Assembly: GCA_002868945.1 (NCBI GenBank)
Contig: PKTX01000047.1
Span: forward strand, 40,392 to 104,391
DNA from: Desulfobulbaceae bacterium
Lineage (GTDB): Bacteria > Desulfobacterota > Desulfobulbia > Desulfobulbales > SURF-16
DNA: 64,000 nucleotides
Reading direction: 5' to 3'
The position numbers and the translations under genes are program-made. The notes beneath the pieces are model-generated. The model saw only the letters and a program-made list of their open reading frames with translations. It ran no database searches and was not told the DNA's origin. Positions 17,140 to 25,298 of this stretch are shown here, in pieces (within the stretch, counting starts at the first letter, position 1; each line of letters starts with the position of its first letter).

Positions 17140-18789
17140 TCAAGCCTTGCCGCCTGCGCTCGAGCCGGTCTGAGCCGGCTGTTGTTGTTTTGCCACCACC
17201 CAGGTGGTGGAATCAAGCCACTTGTCGAGATCAACATCGCCCAAGGGGCGGCAGAGGTGAAATCCCTGGATGATATCGCAGCCCAGATCCGTCAGGAACT
17301 GCAAGGTTTCCTCATCCTCCACGCCCTCGGCCACCACCTTGCGGCCGATGTTATGGACCATCTCAATGGTGGATTTGACAATCACGGCATTATCCTCGTT
17401 CTGCAGCATATTACTGATAAAGGATTTATCGATCTTGATTTCCCGGGCCGGAAACTTTTTGAGGTAGGAGATGGAGGAATAGCCGGTACCGAAGTCGTCA
17501 ATGGAGAGCTGCAGACCCATTTTTTTGAGTTCGGCAATCACCTTGGTCACCCGTTCCTGGTCCACGACAATAGATCTTTCGGTGATCTCCAGCAGCAGCA
17601 TCTCCGGCTTGACCTGCCACTTATGGAGAAGAATCCTGACATCATCCGGAAAATCCAGATCATGGAGGTTTTTAATGGAGAGATTCACCGACACCGGGAT
17701 ATGATAGCCGGCCTGCTGCCACCTGGTACATTGTTCCAGGGCCTTGTCAAGCACCAGGTTGGTGAATCCCTTGCAGAGCCCGGCCTGTTCCGCCAGGGAA
17801 ATAAAGTCGTCCGGCCCCACCACGCCACGTTCAACATGCTGCCACCGCACCAGGGCCTCGACACCGATCAAGGCCTTGTCACGGATGGAGATCTTCGGCT
17901 GGTAGCAGAGAAACATGTCGTTGTTGACAATGGCATCCCGCAATTCGCCGATCAGCACCAAGCGGTTAAAGGTACTGCGATGCTGCTCAAGGTTGAAGAC
18001 CGCATAGATAACATCATTACGTTTGGCCTCATACATGGCGATGTCGGCGCGCTGCACCAGGGTCTCACTGTCCGTGCCATGATCGGGGCACATGGCAATG
18101 CCGATGCTGATTGCCACCTTGAGGCTGTGGCCTTCGACCATAAAGGGCTCATCCAGACTATCAGCAATCTTCATACTGATCATCACCGCCTGCTCCAGGC
18201 TGGTATTGGGCAACACCAGGGCAAACTCATCTCCACCGAACCGGGCCAGGGTGTCGGATTCACGCACCACCTTATGCATGCGATGGGCCACCTCCTGCAG
18301 GAGATAGTCACCATAAAAATGGCCGAAGGAATCATTGATCTCCTTGAAACGCACCAGGTCCATGAGCAGAAAGGCCAGGGGCTTCCGCTGTCGCCTTGAT
18401 ATCTGCAGGCCATGGTCAAGCTGCTCCTCGGCCAATATCCGGTTGGGGAGCTCGGTAAGCTCATCATGCAGGGCACGATGCCGTTCCAGGGCGGCAAAAT
18501 GCTCACTGAGCCTGATGGAGGAAAGACTGAGGCGCACCACCATAATAACGAAGATGGCACCACTGAAAAGGATGGTGGAGACAATCATCTCCAGGGTGGA
18601 GGCCGGGGCCTTGAGCACCATATTGAGAAAGAGGATGTAACCGATAATAAAGAAACAAATCAGTGCGGCGAGGAATTTCCAGGCAGCATAGAGCTGATGT
18701 TTTCGGCGACAGATCTTTCTGGTGGGATGAAGAGCAAGGGCCAGCAGGACGATACCAACCAGCACCATGGTAATTGAAACGATTTTCAA
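17140..18789 (-). CDS. GGDEF-EAL cyclic di-GMP turnover protein
   Basis: 549 residues. Three N-terminal membrane helices (residues 1-95) are followed by a GGDEF domain (HDELTELPNRILAEEQL; RFGGDEF, intact) and an EAL domain (EALVRW; LLLEITERS; DDFGTGYSS; EGVEDEE). An RxxD inhibitory site (RESD) precedes GGDEF by five residues, unlike the other cyclase in this window. EAL catalytic residues appear present, so both synthesis and breakdown are possible. It has no recognised periplasmic sensor. Monocistronic, downstream of and codirectional with the hydrogenase operon region but separately placed. Confidence 0.9.
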   Translation of the reverse strand: MKIVSITMVLVGIVLLALALHPTRKICRRKHQLYAAWKFLAALICFFIIGYILFLNMVLKAPASTLEMIVSTILFSGAIFVIMVVRLSLSSIRLSEHFAALERHRALHDELTELPNRILAEEQLDHGLQISRRQRKPLAFLLMDLVRFKEINDSFGHFYGDYLLQEVAHRMHKVVRESDTLARFGGDEFALVLPNTSLEQAVMISMKIADSLDEPFMVEGHSLKVAISIGIAMCPDHGTDSETLVQRADIAMYEAKRNDVIYAVFNLEQHRSTFNRLVLIGELRDAIVNNDMFLCYQPKISIRDKALIGVEALVRWQHVERGVVGPDDFISLAEQAGLCKGFTNLVLDKALEQCTRWQQAGYHIPVSVNLSIKNLHDLDFPDDVRILLHKWQVKPEMLLLEITERSIVVDQERVTKVIAELKKMGLQLSIDDFGTGYSSISYLKKFPAREIKIDKSFISNMLQNEDNAVIVKSTIEMVHNIGRKVVAEGVEDEETLQFLTDLGCDIIQGFHLCRPLGDVDLDKWLDSTTWVVAKQQQPAQTGSSAGGKA

Positions 18790-19325
18790 GGGGCGGTTTC
18801 CTTATGTGGGCTGAAGGACCTTAAAAACGACACTCTTACGTATGTTACTTGCCGCTGCACCGTTACCGACGCTTCTATACTGGGCCGGCAGCAGTGGGAA
18901 GAATTTCATTACTACAGGGTAACATAAAAAATTGCCAATGCCTTTGCCATAAGCGCTTAAATTTACCTTTCGAGTTGATAAAAGAGTGGCGTTTGCATTT
19001 TGGGGAGGCTTATTCTGCAGACGGACGCATCAATCGAGTGCGGTGCATGGTGCAAGGAAGAAGGTGCAAGGGCCCGTTTAGGGATGCATTGCGCCTGCCC
19101 GAAAGGCAATTTGGTCGCCATCGCTCCCGAGGTTTTAAGCGTAAACACCAGCAGGCACGACAGCTGTTTCACCTCACCCTCCACCGGCAGGAAAAGAGGG
19201 GAGTCCCGCACACAACTATTACGCCATTACGGCATGATAACACAAACGAAAAAATTGAGAACTCGGCAAGGAGAACTCAGGAAAGGCGAGCTCTTTCCTC
19301 TTCGTCGGAAGTGCCAAGGTAAAGA
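18790..19325. other. Intergenic region without supported gene
   Basis: About 535 bp between the GGDEF-EAL start and the OmpA hairpin. Reading frames here (for example 18849-19322 on the plus strand) are rich in R, H and Q and match no family I know. I see no repeats or RNA structure. Confidence 0.4.
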
Positions 19326-19355
19326 TTCCAACCGCCCGAGCGCGGGCGGTTGGAA
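19326..19355 (-). terminator. Strong hairpin after the OmpA gene
   Basis: A perfect 13-bp stem, TTCCAACCGCCCG with CGGGCGGTTGGAA, and a 4-nt loop. It lies 15 bp beyond the OmpA stop on the minus strand and is followed there by TCTTTACCTT. A likely factor-independent terminator. Confidence 0.7.
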
Positions 19356-19370
19356 CGCACGATAGACTCA

Positions 19371-20630
19371 TTACTCATTAAACAAGCTGATTTCCACCCG
19401 CCGATTTTGCTGCTTGCCGGTTGCGCTGCTGTTGTCGGCAATGGGCCGGCTTTCGCCAAAACCCTTGGCCGTGAGAATGGTGCCATCAATGCCGTAATTT
19501 TCAATGAGATACGTCTTGACGGCATGGGCCCGCCGCTGAGAAAGCGCCTGATTATAATCGGCACTGCCGTCGCTGTCGGTGTGACCGGCAATCAGAATCT
19601 TTTTGCCGGGATACGTATTGATAAATTCGGCGGCCGCAGCCATATCCTTGACATGCTCCGGTCGGATAACGGCCTTGTTGACATCAAACTGCAGAAGCAG
19701 GGTGAGAACCAGCTGACAGCCATACTCGTCCACATGGGCTCCGGCCGCTGTATCGGGGCAGCGGTCCACATCATCATAGACGCCGTCGCCATCGCTGTCC
19801 TGCGGCAGGGCACAGCCGTCAAGGTCAACCGCTACCCCCTGGCTGGTGCCGGGGCATTTGTCGAGATAATCATAAACGCCGTCACCGTCACTGTCCAATG
19901 GGCAGCCCTGCCGGTCAACCGGCGCGCCGGTCGGCGTGGCGGGGCACTTGTCGCGATAGTCATAAACACCGTCGCCGTCGCTGTCCAACGGGCAGCCTTG
20001 CCGGTCAACGGCAATACCGGCCGGCGTGGCGGGGCACTTGTCCAGCCTGTCAAGAACACCATCCCCATCACGGTCGAGGGGGGCCGGGGTTGGAGGCGGC
20101 GCTGGTCGGGCCTCGCCGCCAAAGTGGTAGACCAGACCGGCGCTGTACATCAGGTTGTTGGGCTCACCACTGCTGGCCAGCATGTGACGCACCTCGGTAT
20201 TGACGGCAAAGTCTTTGTTGAGAAAATACTTCAGCCCGACCCCGTAATCAAACCGGCTGTGATGGTCCGTGTCATCATGCGCCTCATTGACGGCCAACAG
20301 GCCGATACCAACGGCCAGATAGGGCACCAGGCGCTCTTCCGGCATAAAGTGGTAGAGGGCTCCGATGCCGGCATGATACACCTCACTGTCCGGGCCGCTT
20401 TTTTCCTGGGCAAAGCCTGCCAGGATCTCGGCACTCAAATTGGCATTGTAGTTATAACCTCCGGCCACCGAATAGTTCACCTCCGGATCATAACTGCTGC
20501 TCTCCATGTGCAGGCCGCCGACCATGGGGTTGATAAAGAATCTCCCCGCCTGTGCCGCCTGATTTTCTCCGGCATGCCCGGTATGCGGCATCACACTTAA
20601 CAGGAGTGCCGCCACAATCCACCTTTTCAT
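19371..20630 (-). CDS. OmpA-family outer-membrane protein with thrombospondin type 3 repeats
   Basis: 419 residues with a signal peptide (MKRWIVAALLLSVMPHTGHA), an N-terminal 8-strand barrel of OmpA/OprF type (to about residue 180), a proline linker, four Ca-binding repeats of the form DSDGDGVYDYxDKCPxT, and a C-terminal OmpA peptidoglycan-binding domain (IAGHTDSDGSADYNQALSQRR; GFGESRP; NRRVEI). It anchors the outer membrane to the wall. The repeats give a tandem DNA pattern at about 19745-20080. The start at 20630 is preceded by GGGAGGG at good spacing. It ends before a strong hairpin. Confidence 0.93.
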   Translation of the reverse strand: MKRWIVAALLLSVMPHTGHAGENQAAQAGRFFINPMVGGLHMESSSYDPEVNYSVAGGYNYNANLSAEILAGFAQEKSGPDSEVYHAGIGALYHFMPEERLVPYLAVGIGLLAVNEAHDDTDHHSRFDYGVGLKYFLNKDFAVNTEVRHMLASSGEPNNLMYSAGLVYHFGGEARPAPPPTPAPLDRDGDGVLDRLDKCPATPAGIAVDRQGCPLDSDGDGVYDYRDKCPATPTGAPVDRQGCPLDSDGDGVYDYLDKCPGTSQGVAVDLDGCALPQDSDGDGVYDDVDRCPDTAAGAHVDEYGCQLVLTLLLQFDVNKAVIRPEHVKDMAAAAEFINTYPGKKILIAGHTDSDGSADYNQALSQRRAHAVKTYLIENYGIDGTILTAKGFGESRPIADNSSATGKQQNRRVEISLFNE

Positions 20631-20771
20631 AATTTCCCTCCCGACTTTTGTTTTCCTGCCATAGCAACCCAAAGATTATCATAACACACAAGAGGACAAG
20701 AATATCCGCAAATTCGTGGCGCCTTAGGCCACAGGAGAGAACAACATTGTCGCAATGAGCCAGCGCAGTAG

Positions 20772-20789
20772 TTTTTCAACGGGCTGTTA
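20772..20789. repeat. Solo end of a family A element
   Basis: TTTTTCAACGGGCTGTTA matches the right terminal repeat of family A with one change. No other part of the element is present nearby, so it is a remnant. Confidence 0.5.
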
Positions 20790-20845
20790 TGTATGGCGAC
20801 CAGACAGGTTTGCCCCCAAAGAATGTTAAGGATTTAGTTGAATTC

Positions 20846-20874
20846 TTGACATTCCGGCTTGCACTTTTTATCTT
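20846..20874 (+). promoter_or_regulatory. Candidate promoter for the thioredoxin lipoprotein-ccdA pair
   Basis: TTGACA (20846-20851), 17-bp spacer, TATCTT (20869-20874). It lies about 95 bp upstream of the ATG at 20971. The -10 is weak. Confidence 0.4.
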
Positions 20875-20970
20875 CCTTCTGATCTCTGATGAGAGACTCT
20901 CCTCGTCTCAACAAAGCTATCCTTGCCTACCAATGGTTAGGATAAAAAATAAAAATAACAAGGCAACATC

Positions 20971-21411
20971 ATGACAAAACACCTCATCATCCTTCTTGTC
21001 ACCATGCTTCTCGTCGGCTGTTCCGGTGAAGAGGAGCAAAAGGCACCGAACCAGCGCGCCACCAACCAGGCCGTGGACATCGCCCAGCCACTGGCCCGGC
21101 AGGAGATATCGCAGCCGCTGGCAGCCAATGACAACCTTCTGCTCTTTTTTCTCAACCCAAACGGCGGCCCCTGCCGTATGCAGGACCGGATCCTTAAAGA
21201 AATGGCGGCTGACCTCAAGGAGCGCGTCACCGTCCGTTACGTACAAACCACGGTTCAGAGCGACATGAACCTCTTTTACCAGTATGGCATTCGCTCACTC
21301 CCCTCCCTGGTGCTGACCAGCAGCACAGGCAAGGAGCTCGGCCGCCTCACCCCGGGGGTCCACAATGCCGCGGCCGTGCTCGGCCTGGTCACCGACCACA
21401 CCGACTCATAA
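20971..21411 (+). CDS. Thioredoxin-fold lipoprotein lacking the first active-site cysteine
   Basis: 146 residues. A lipoprotein signal ends at LVGC (Cys at residue 17). The rest is a thioredoxin-like domain: LLLFFLNPNGGPCRMQDRIL, then YGIRSLPSLVLTSSTGKELG with the cis-proline. Where thioredoxins have CGPC this protein has GGPC, so only one thiol remains. It sits 3 bp before ccdA and should face the periplasm. A role in disulfide handling or cytochrome c maturation with CcdA is inferred from context; the single cysteine argues for a mixed-disulfide or structural role rather than classic dithiol chemistry. Confidence 0.78.
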   Translation: MTKHLIILLVTMLLVGCSGEEEQKAPNQRATNQAVDIAQPLARQEISQPLAANDNLLLFFLNPNGGPCRMQDRILKEMAADLKERVTVRYVQTTVQSDMNLFYQYGIRSLPSLVLTSSTGKELGRLTPGVHNAAAVLGLVTDHTDS

Positions 21412-21414
21412 GCC

Positions 21415-22077
21415 ATGGAACTCCTAGATCTGAGCCTGACCTCCATGTTGATGGCCCTCTTTGCCGGCCTGGCAAGCATTGCCTCACCCTGCGTCTTGCC
21501 GGTAGTGCCCATTATCGTCACCGGCACCAGCGAAGATCACCTCTCCCGCCCCCTGCTTATTGTCCTGGGTCTGAGCGTCAGCTTCATTGCCATGGGGATA
21601 ATCACCTCCCTGTTCGGCGGCCTGATCGCCGGGGTCATGCCCATGGTGGAAAAAGGCGCGGCCCTGCTGATCATGGCCATGGGCCTGCTGATGATTCTGG
21701 ACATCAACATCTTCAAAAAACTCTCCTTCTTTTACAGGCTGCAGACAACAAGCACGGGCAGCTGGGGCGGCTTTGTCCTGGGCATGACCCTGGGGCTCGT
21801 CTGGATTCCCTGTGTGGGCCCCATCCTCTCCGGCGTCCTGGCCCTGGTGGCCAGTGAGGGCCGCATTGCCGCGGGAGTGGTCCTTCTCGCCTGTTATTCC
21901 CTGGGCTTTGCCATCCCCATGCTGGCGGCAGGCTATGCCAGCCAGGCCTTCCGTCAGAACCTGCGCGTGCTGCAGGCCCATCCCCAGGCAGTCCGCATTA
22001 TAAGCGGCATCCTGCTTCTGGTTTTCGGCACCTTTATGCTGACCAAGGGCATGCTGGTCCTGGCCACCCTCTTTTAA
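21415..22077 (+). CDS. ccdA: CcdA/DsbD-like thiol electron transporter
   Basis: 220 residues, six membrane segments, with the two family cysteines in SPCVLPVVP (first helix) and IPCVGPILS (fourth helix). CcdA passes reducing equivalents from cytoplasmic thioredoxin to periplasmic thiol proteins, supporting cytochrome c assembly. The gene begins 3 bp after the thioredoxin-like lipoprotein stop, so they form one operon and the lipoprotein is the obvious partner. TlpA-like and cytochrome genes occur elsewhere in the window (46.7-47.8 kb). Confidence 0.87.
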   Translation: MELLDLSLTSMLMALFAGLASIASPCVLPVVPIIVTGTSEDHLSRPLLIVLGLSVSFIAMGIITSLFGGLIAGVMPMVEKGAALLIMAMGLLMILDINIFKKLSFFYRLQTTSTGSWGGFVLGMTLGLVWIPCVGPILSGVLALVASEGRIAAGVVLLACYSLGFAIPMLAAGYASQAFRQNLRVLQAHPQAVRIISGILLLVFGTFMLTKGMLVLATLF

Positions 22078-22144
22078 CAGAGTGCCGCTGCCGAAAGGTA
22101 TCTCCTTGCCGCGTCATGCTCACCGAAAACTCCCACATTTTGTA

Positions 22145-22174
22145 TTGACTTTTCCTTCCCACACCACATATAGT
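22145..22174 (+). promoter_or_regulatory. Promoter upstream of cobalamin riboswitch
   Basis: TTGACT at 22145-22150, an 18-bp spacer and TATAGT at 22169-22174. Transcription would begin near 22181, at the 5' edge of the riboswitch. Confidence 0.55.
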
Positions 22175-22180
22175 GTCTCC

Positions 22181-22362
22181 GTCGGTTCACTCCGCTCCTG
22201 GCGAGCATGGGTGAGGCAACAGGGAATCCGGTGCAAATCCGGAACTGTCCCGCAGCGGTAATCAGGAACGAAAGCCACACCAGGCACTGATCCCAAAGGA
22301 TTGGGAAGCCGTGGCCGGTAGGATCTTCAACCCAGGCCTGCAAGTCCGAAAACCTGCCGACA
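22181..22362 (+). ncRNA. Cobalamin (AdoCbl) riboswitch controlling nrdDG
   Basis: Conserved blocks of the class are present in order: GGGAATCCGGTGCAAATCC, GGAACTGTCCCGCAGCGG, GAAAGCCACACCAGGCACTG, GGGAAGCCGTGGCC and AAGTCCGAAAACCTGCC. It ends about 94 nt before the nrdD ATG. Binding of adenosylcobalamin is expected to repress the downstream genes. Because the class III reductase needs no cobalamin, this arrangement suggests a cobalamin-dependent class II reductase elsewhere in the genome, with nrdDG used when cobalamin is short. Confidence 0.95.
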
Positions 22363-22455
22363 CAACCTGCTGCACGGTGCCATGGCCAATCCGTCATAGC
22401 TGTCGTGCTCTCCCCATTATCAACTCAGAATCCTCGCGGAAAAGGAGAGAGAGTC

Positions 22456-24576
22456 ATGCCCCACTCATCCGTTGTTGTCTCCGGCAGCCCCTTCACCACT
22501 ATCAAAAAAAGGGACCAGCGCCAGGTCCTCTTTGAGGCCGACAAGATCAGCAATGCCATCCTCAAGGCCGGCAAGGCCACCGGTGACTTTGCCGAGCCTG
22601 AGGCGCGCCGCCTCACCGTCCGCGTCCTCACCCTGGCCCAGACCCTGTTTGGCCCTGAGCCGCCCGATGTCGAGGATATTCAGGACCTGGTGGAGGAGGT
22701 ACTCCTCTCCTCACCCTACAAAAAGACGGCCAAGGCCTACATTATCTATCGCGACCAACATGCCCGCCTGCGTGAGATGTTGGCCAAGGCCGATGTGGAC
22801 CTCATCGACAACTATCTGCAGCGCCTGGACTGGCAGGTCAAGGAAAACTCCAACATGGCCTACTCCCTGCAGGGCCTCAACAACTATATAGCCAGCGCAG
22901 TGAGCAAGACCTACTGGCTGGGCAAGATCTACAGCCCCGAGGTGCGCCGGGCCCATGAGCAGGGCGATCTCCACATCCACGACCTGGGCCAGTTATCCGT
23001 CTATTGCGTGGGCTGGGATCTGCAGGATCTGTTACGCATCGGTTTTACCGGGGCACCGGGCAAGGCGGAGTCGGCCCCGGCCCGCCATTTCAGAAGCGCC
23101 CTGGGCCAGGTAGTCAACTTCTTCTACACCCTGCAGGGCGAGGCGGCCGGTGCCCAGGCCTTTTCCAGCTTTGACACCTTGCTGGCCCCCTTTATCCGCT
23201 ATGACAACCTGAGCTACAAGGAGGTGAAACAGGCCCTGCAGGAGTTTGTCTTTAATCTCAACGTCCCCACCCGAGTCGGCTTCCAGACCCCCTTTACCAA
23301 CCTGACCATGGACCTGCAGCCGCCGCGGGCCTATAAAGATCAGCCGGTGCTTATCGGCGGCCAAGAGCAGGCGGAGACCTATGGCGACTTTCAGACCGAG
23401 ATGAACATGCTCAACGAGGCCTTTCTGGAGGTGATGAGCGCCGGGGATGCCAAGGGCCGGGTCTTTACCTTTCCCATCCCCACCTATAACATCACCGCCG
23501 AATTCGACTGGGACGATCCCAGCCTGGAGCGGCTCTGGGAGGTGACGGCCAGGTACGGCATTCCCTACTTTGCCAACTTTGTCAACTCAGACATGAGCCC
23601 GGATGACGCCCGCTCCATGTGTTGCCGCCTGCGCCTTGACACCCGCCTCCTGGAAAAACGCGGCGGCGGCCTCTTTGGCGCCAATCCCCTCACCGGCTCC
23701 ATCGGGGTGGTCACCATCAACATGGCGGCCCTGGGCTATCAGGCCACCGATGAGACGGATTTTTTCCAACGGCTCGACCAGCTCATGGAGCTGGCCCGCA
23801 CCAGCCTGGAGACCAAACGCAAAGTCCTGGAGAGCTTCACGGACAAGGGTCTTTATCCCTATACCAGGTTTTACCTGCGCCAGGTCAAGAAACGCTTTGA
23901 GCGCTTCTGGGACAACCACTTTTCCACCATCGGCCTGATCGGCACCAATGAGGCCTGCCTCAACCTGCTTGGTGCCGATATCGGCAGCAAGGCTGGTCGG
24001 GACTTTGCCCTGCGCATTCTTGATCACATGCGCCAGCGTCTCAGCCGCTTCCAGGAGGAGAGCGGCCACCAGTATAACCTGGAGGCCACTCCGGCCGAGG
24101 GCACCGGCTTTCGCCTGGCCCGTCTTGATGTCCGCCGCTTTCCCGATCTGCGCACCAGCCTGGCCTGTGGTGACGATAACGCCACACCCATCTATGCCAA
24201 CTCCACGCAGCTGCCGGTTAACTACTCCAGGGACATCTTTGAGGTTCTTGACCTGCAAGACGAACTGCAGGCCCGCTATACCGGCGGCACCGTGCTTCAC
24301 ACCTTTCTGGGCGAGGCAGCGCCTGATCCGGCGGCGGTCAAGGCCTTTGTGCGTACGGTCTGCTCCCGCTACCGGCTGCCCTACTTTACCCTGTCGCCCT
24401 CCTTTGCCATCTGTCCGCAGCACGGCTATCTCAACGGCGAACCGCAGAGCTGCCCGCATTGCCAGAGCCCCACCGAGGTCTATTCCCGGGTGGTGGGCTA
24501 TCTGCGGCCGGTGAAACAGTGGAATGAGGGCAAGCAGGCCGAGTTTGACCTGCGCAGCCGCTTCAGGGTGGAGTAG
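22456..24576 (+). CDS. nrdD: Anaerobic (class III) ribonucleoside-triphosphate reductase
   Basis: 706 residues. An N-terminal ATP-cone (VLFEADKISNAILKA) is followed by the glycyl-radical barrel. The zinc site near the C-terminus is CPQHGYLNGEPQSCPHC, and the glycyl radical loop is RVVGYLRPVKQWNEGK, where the glycine should carry the radical. It makes dNTPs for DNA synthesis without oxygen. The start at 22456 is chosen because AGGAGAGAG precedes it; the frame is open upstream to 22405 inside the leader. Expression is governed by the cobalamin riboswitch. nrdG follows 9 bp later. Confidence 0.95.
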   Translation: MPHSSVVVSGSPFTTIKKRDQRQVLFEADKISNAILKAGKATGDFAEPEARRLTVRVLTLAQTLFGPEPPDVEDIQDLVEEVLLSSPYKKTAKAYIIYRDQHARLREMLAKADVDLIDNYLQRLDWQVKENSNMAYSLQGLNNYIASAVSKTYWLGKIYSPEVRRAHEQGDLHIHDLGQLSVYCVGWDLQDLLRIGFTGAPGKAESAPARHFRSALGQVVNFFYTLQGEAAGAQAFSSFDTLLAPFIRYDNLSYKEVKQALQEFVFNLNVPTRVGFQTPFTNLTMDLQPPRAYKDQPVLIGGQEQAETYGDFQTEMNMLNEAFLEVMSAGDAKGRVFTFPIPTYNITAEFDWDDPSLERLWEVTARYGIPYFANFVNSDMSPDDARSMCCRLRLDTRLLEKRGGGLFGANPLTGSIGVVTINMAALGYQATDETDFFQRLDQLMELARTSLETKRKVLESFTDKGLYPYTRFYLRQVKKRFERFWDNHFSTIGLIGTNEACLNLLGADIGSKAGRDFALRILDHMRQRLSRFQEESGHQYNLEATPAEGTGFRLARLDVRRFPDLRTSLACGDDNATPIYANSTQLPVNYSRDIFEVLDLQDELQARYTGGTVLHTFLGEAAPDPAAVKAFVRTVCSRYRLPYFTLSPSFAICPQHGYLNGEPQSCPHCQSPTEVYSRVVGYLRPVKQWNEGKQAEFDLRSRFRVE

Positions 24577-24585
24577 GAGACGACC

Positions 24586-25236
24586 ATGCTGCTGGGCGGC
24601 TTTGAACCCTTTACAGTCAGCGACTTTCCCGGCCACCCCGCCGCCGTTGTCTTTACCCAGGGCTGCAACTTTCGTTGCCCCTTCTGCCACAATGGCGGCC
24701 TGCTTGAGGCTGAGCCGACCGGTGAACTGCTCGAAGAGGAAGAGTTCCTTGCCTTTCTGGCCAAACGCCGGGGCCTGCTCTCCGGTGTGGTGATCAGTGG
24801 CGGGGAACCATGCCTGCAGCCCGATCTGGCTGCCTTTTGTCGACGCCTCAAGGAGATGGGCTTCAATGTCAAGCTTGACACCAACGGCAGTCGACCCCGG
24901 GTGATTGCCGAGCTGCTTGCCCAGGGAGTGGTTGACTATATTGCCATGGATGTCAAGGCACCACTGGAGCGCTACAGGCAGCTGACCGGTGGCGCCGGCG
25001 ACCCTGCAACGATCTCTGCCGCCATTGCCCTTATTGCCGCAGGCAAGGTGGCCCACCACTTTCGGACCACCCGGGTTGAAAGCCTGCTCAGCGACGAGGA
25101 TATAAGCCGCATCAAGGCACTTATTCCACCAGGCTCATGCCACCGTCTGCAACCCTTTATCGCCGAAAACGCCCTGGCCGCCCAACTGCGCCCTCAACCG
25201 AAAAGCCCTCCTCGGGGCTCGATTGACCAATGTTGA
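24586..25236 (+). CDS. nrdG: Anaerobic ribonucleotide reductase activating protein (radical SAM)
   Basis: 216 residues. The radical SAM cluster motif is CNFRCPFCH (residues about 27-35), with SGGEP for SAM binding and VKLDTNGSRP and YIAMDVKAPL typical of this activase subgroup. It generates the glycyl radical on NrdD. Directly downstream of nrdD in the same riboswitch-controlled operon. The C-terminal tail (about 20 residues, KSPPRGSIDQC) looks unconserved. Confidence 0.93.
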   Translation: MLLGGFEPFTVSDFPGHPAAVVFTQGCNFRCPFCHNGGLLEAEPTGELLEEEEFLAFLAKRRGLLSGVVISGGEPCLQPDLAAFCRRLKEMGFNVKLDTNGSRPRVIAELLAQGVVDYIAMDVKAPLERYRQLTGGAGDPATISAAIALIAAGKVAHHFRTTRVESLLSDEDISRIKALIPPGSCHRLQPFIAENALAAQLRPQPKSPPRGSIDQC

Positions 25237-25266
25237 CAAGTGCTCTCTCTTTTGTTCATGTCATAA

Positions 25267-25282
25267 GGCCATCTTGAATAAT
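25267..25282. repeat. Family C end motif, solo
   Basis: GGCCATCTTGAATAAT, the same end sequence as near 1937 and (inverted) near 48626. It lies 17 bp before the next gene start. Confidence 0.4.
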
Positions 25283-25298
25283 ATCCTGTTAAAAAAAC

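Noticed and set aside
17182..18399. 405-codon plus-strand frame opposite the GGDEF-EAL gene
   Set aside because: Shadow; GGDEF and EAL motifs are intact on the minus strand.
18849..19322. 157-codon plus-strand frame
   Set aside because: High R/H/Q content, no ribosome-binding site, no recognisable domain.
19745..20080. Tandem repeat that could look like a CRISPR array
   Set aside because: The periodicity comes from coding repeats of the type DxDGDGVxD in the OmpA protein; there are no unique spacers.
19350..20600. 416-codon plus-strand frame opposite the OmpA gene
   Set aside because: It mirrors the repeated Ca-binding segments and has no signal or family motif; the minus-strand OmpA reading is unambiguous.
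23587..25059. 490-codon minus-strand frame opposite nrdD/nrdG
   Set aside because: Shadow of two clearly identified genes.
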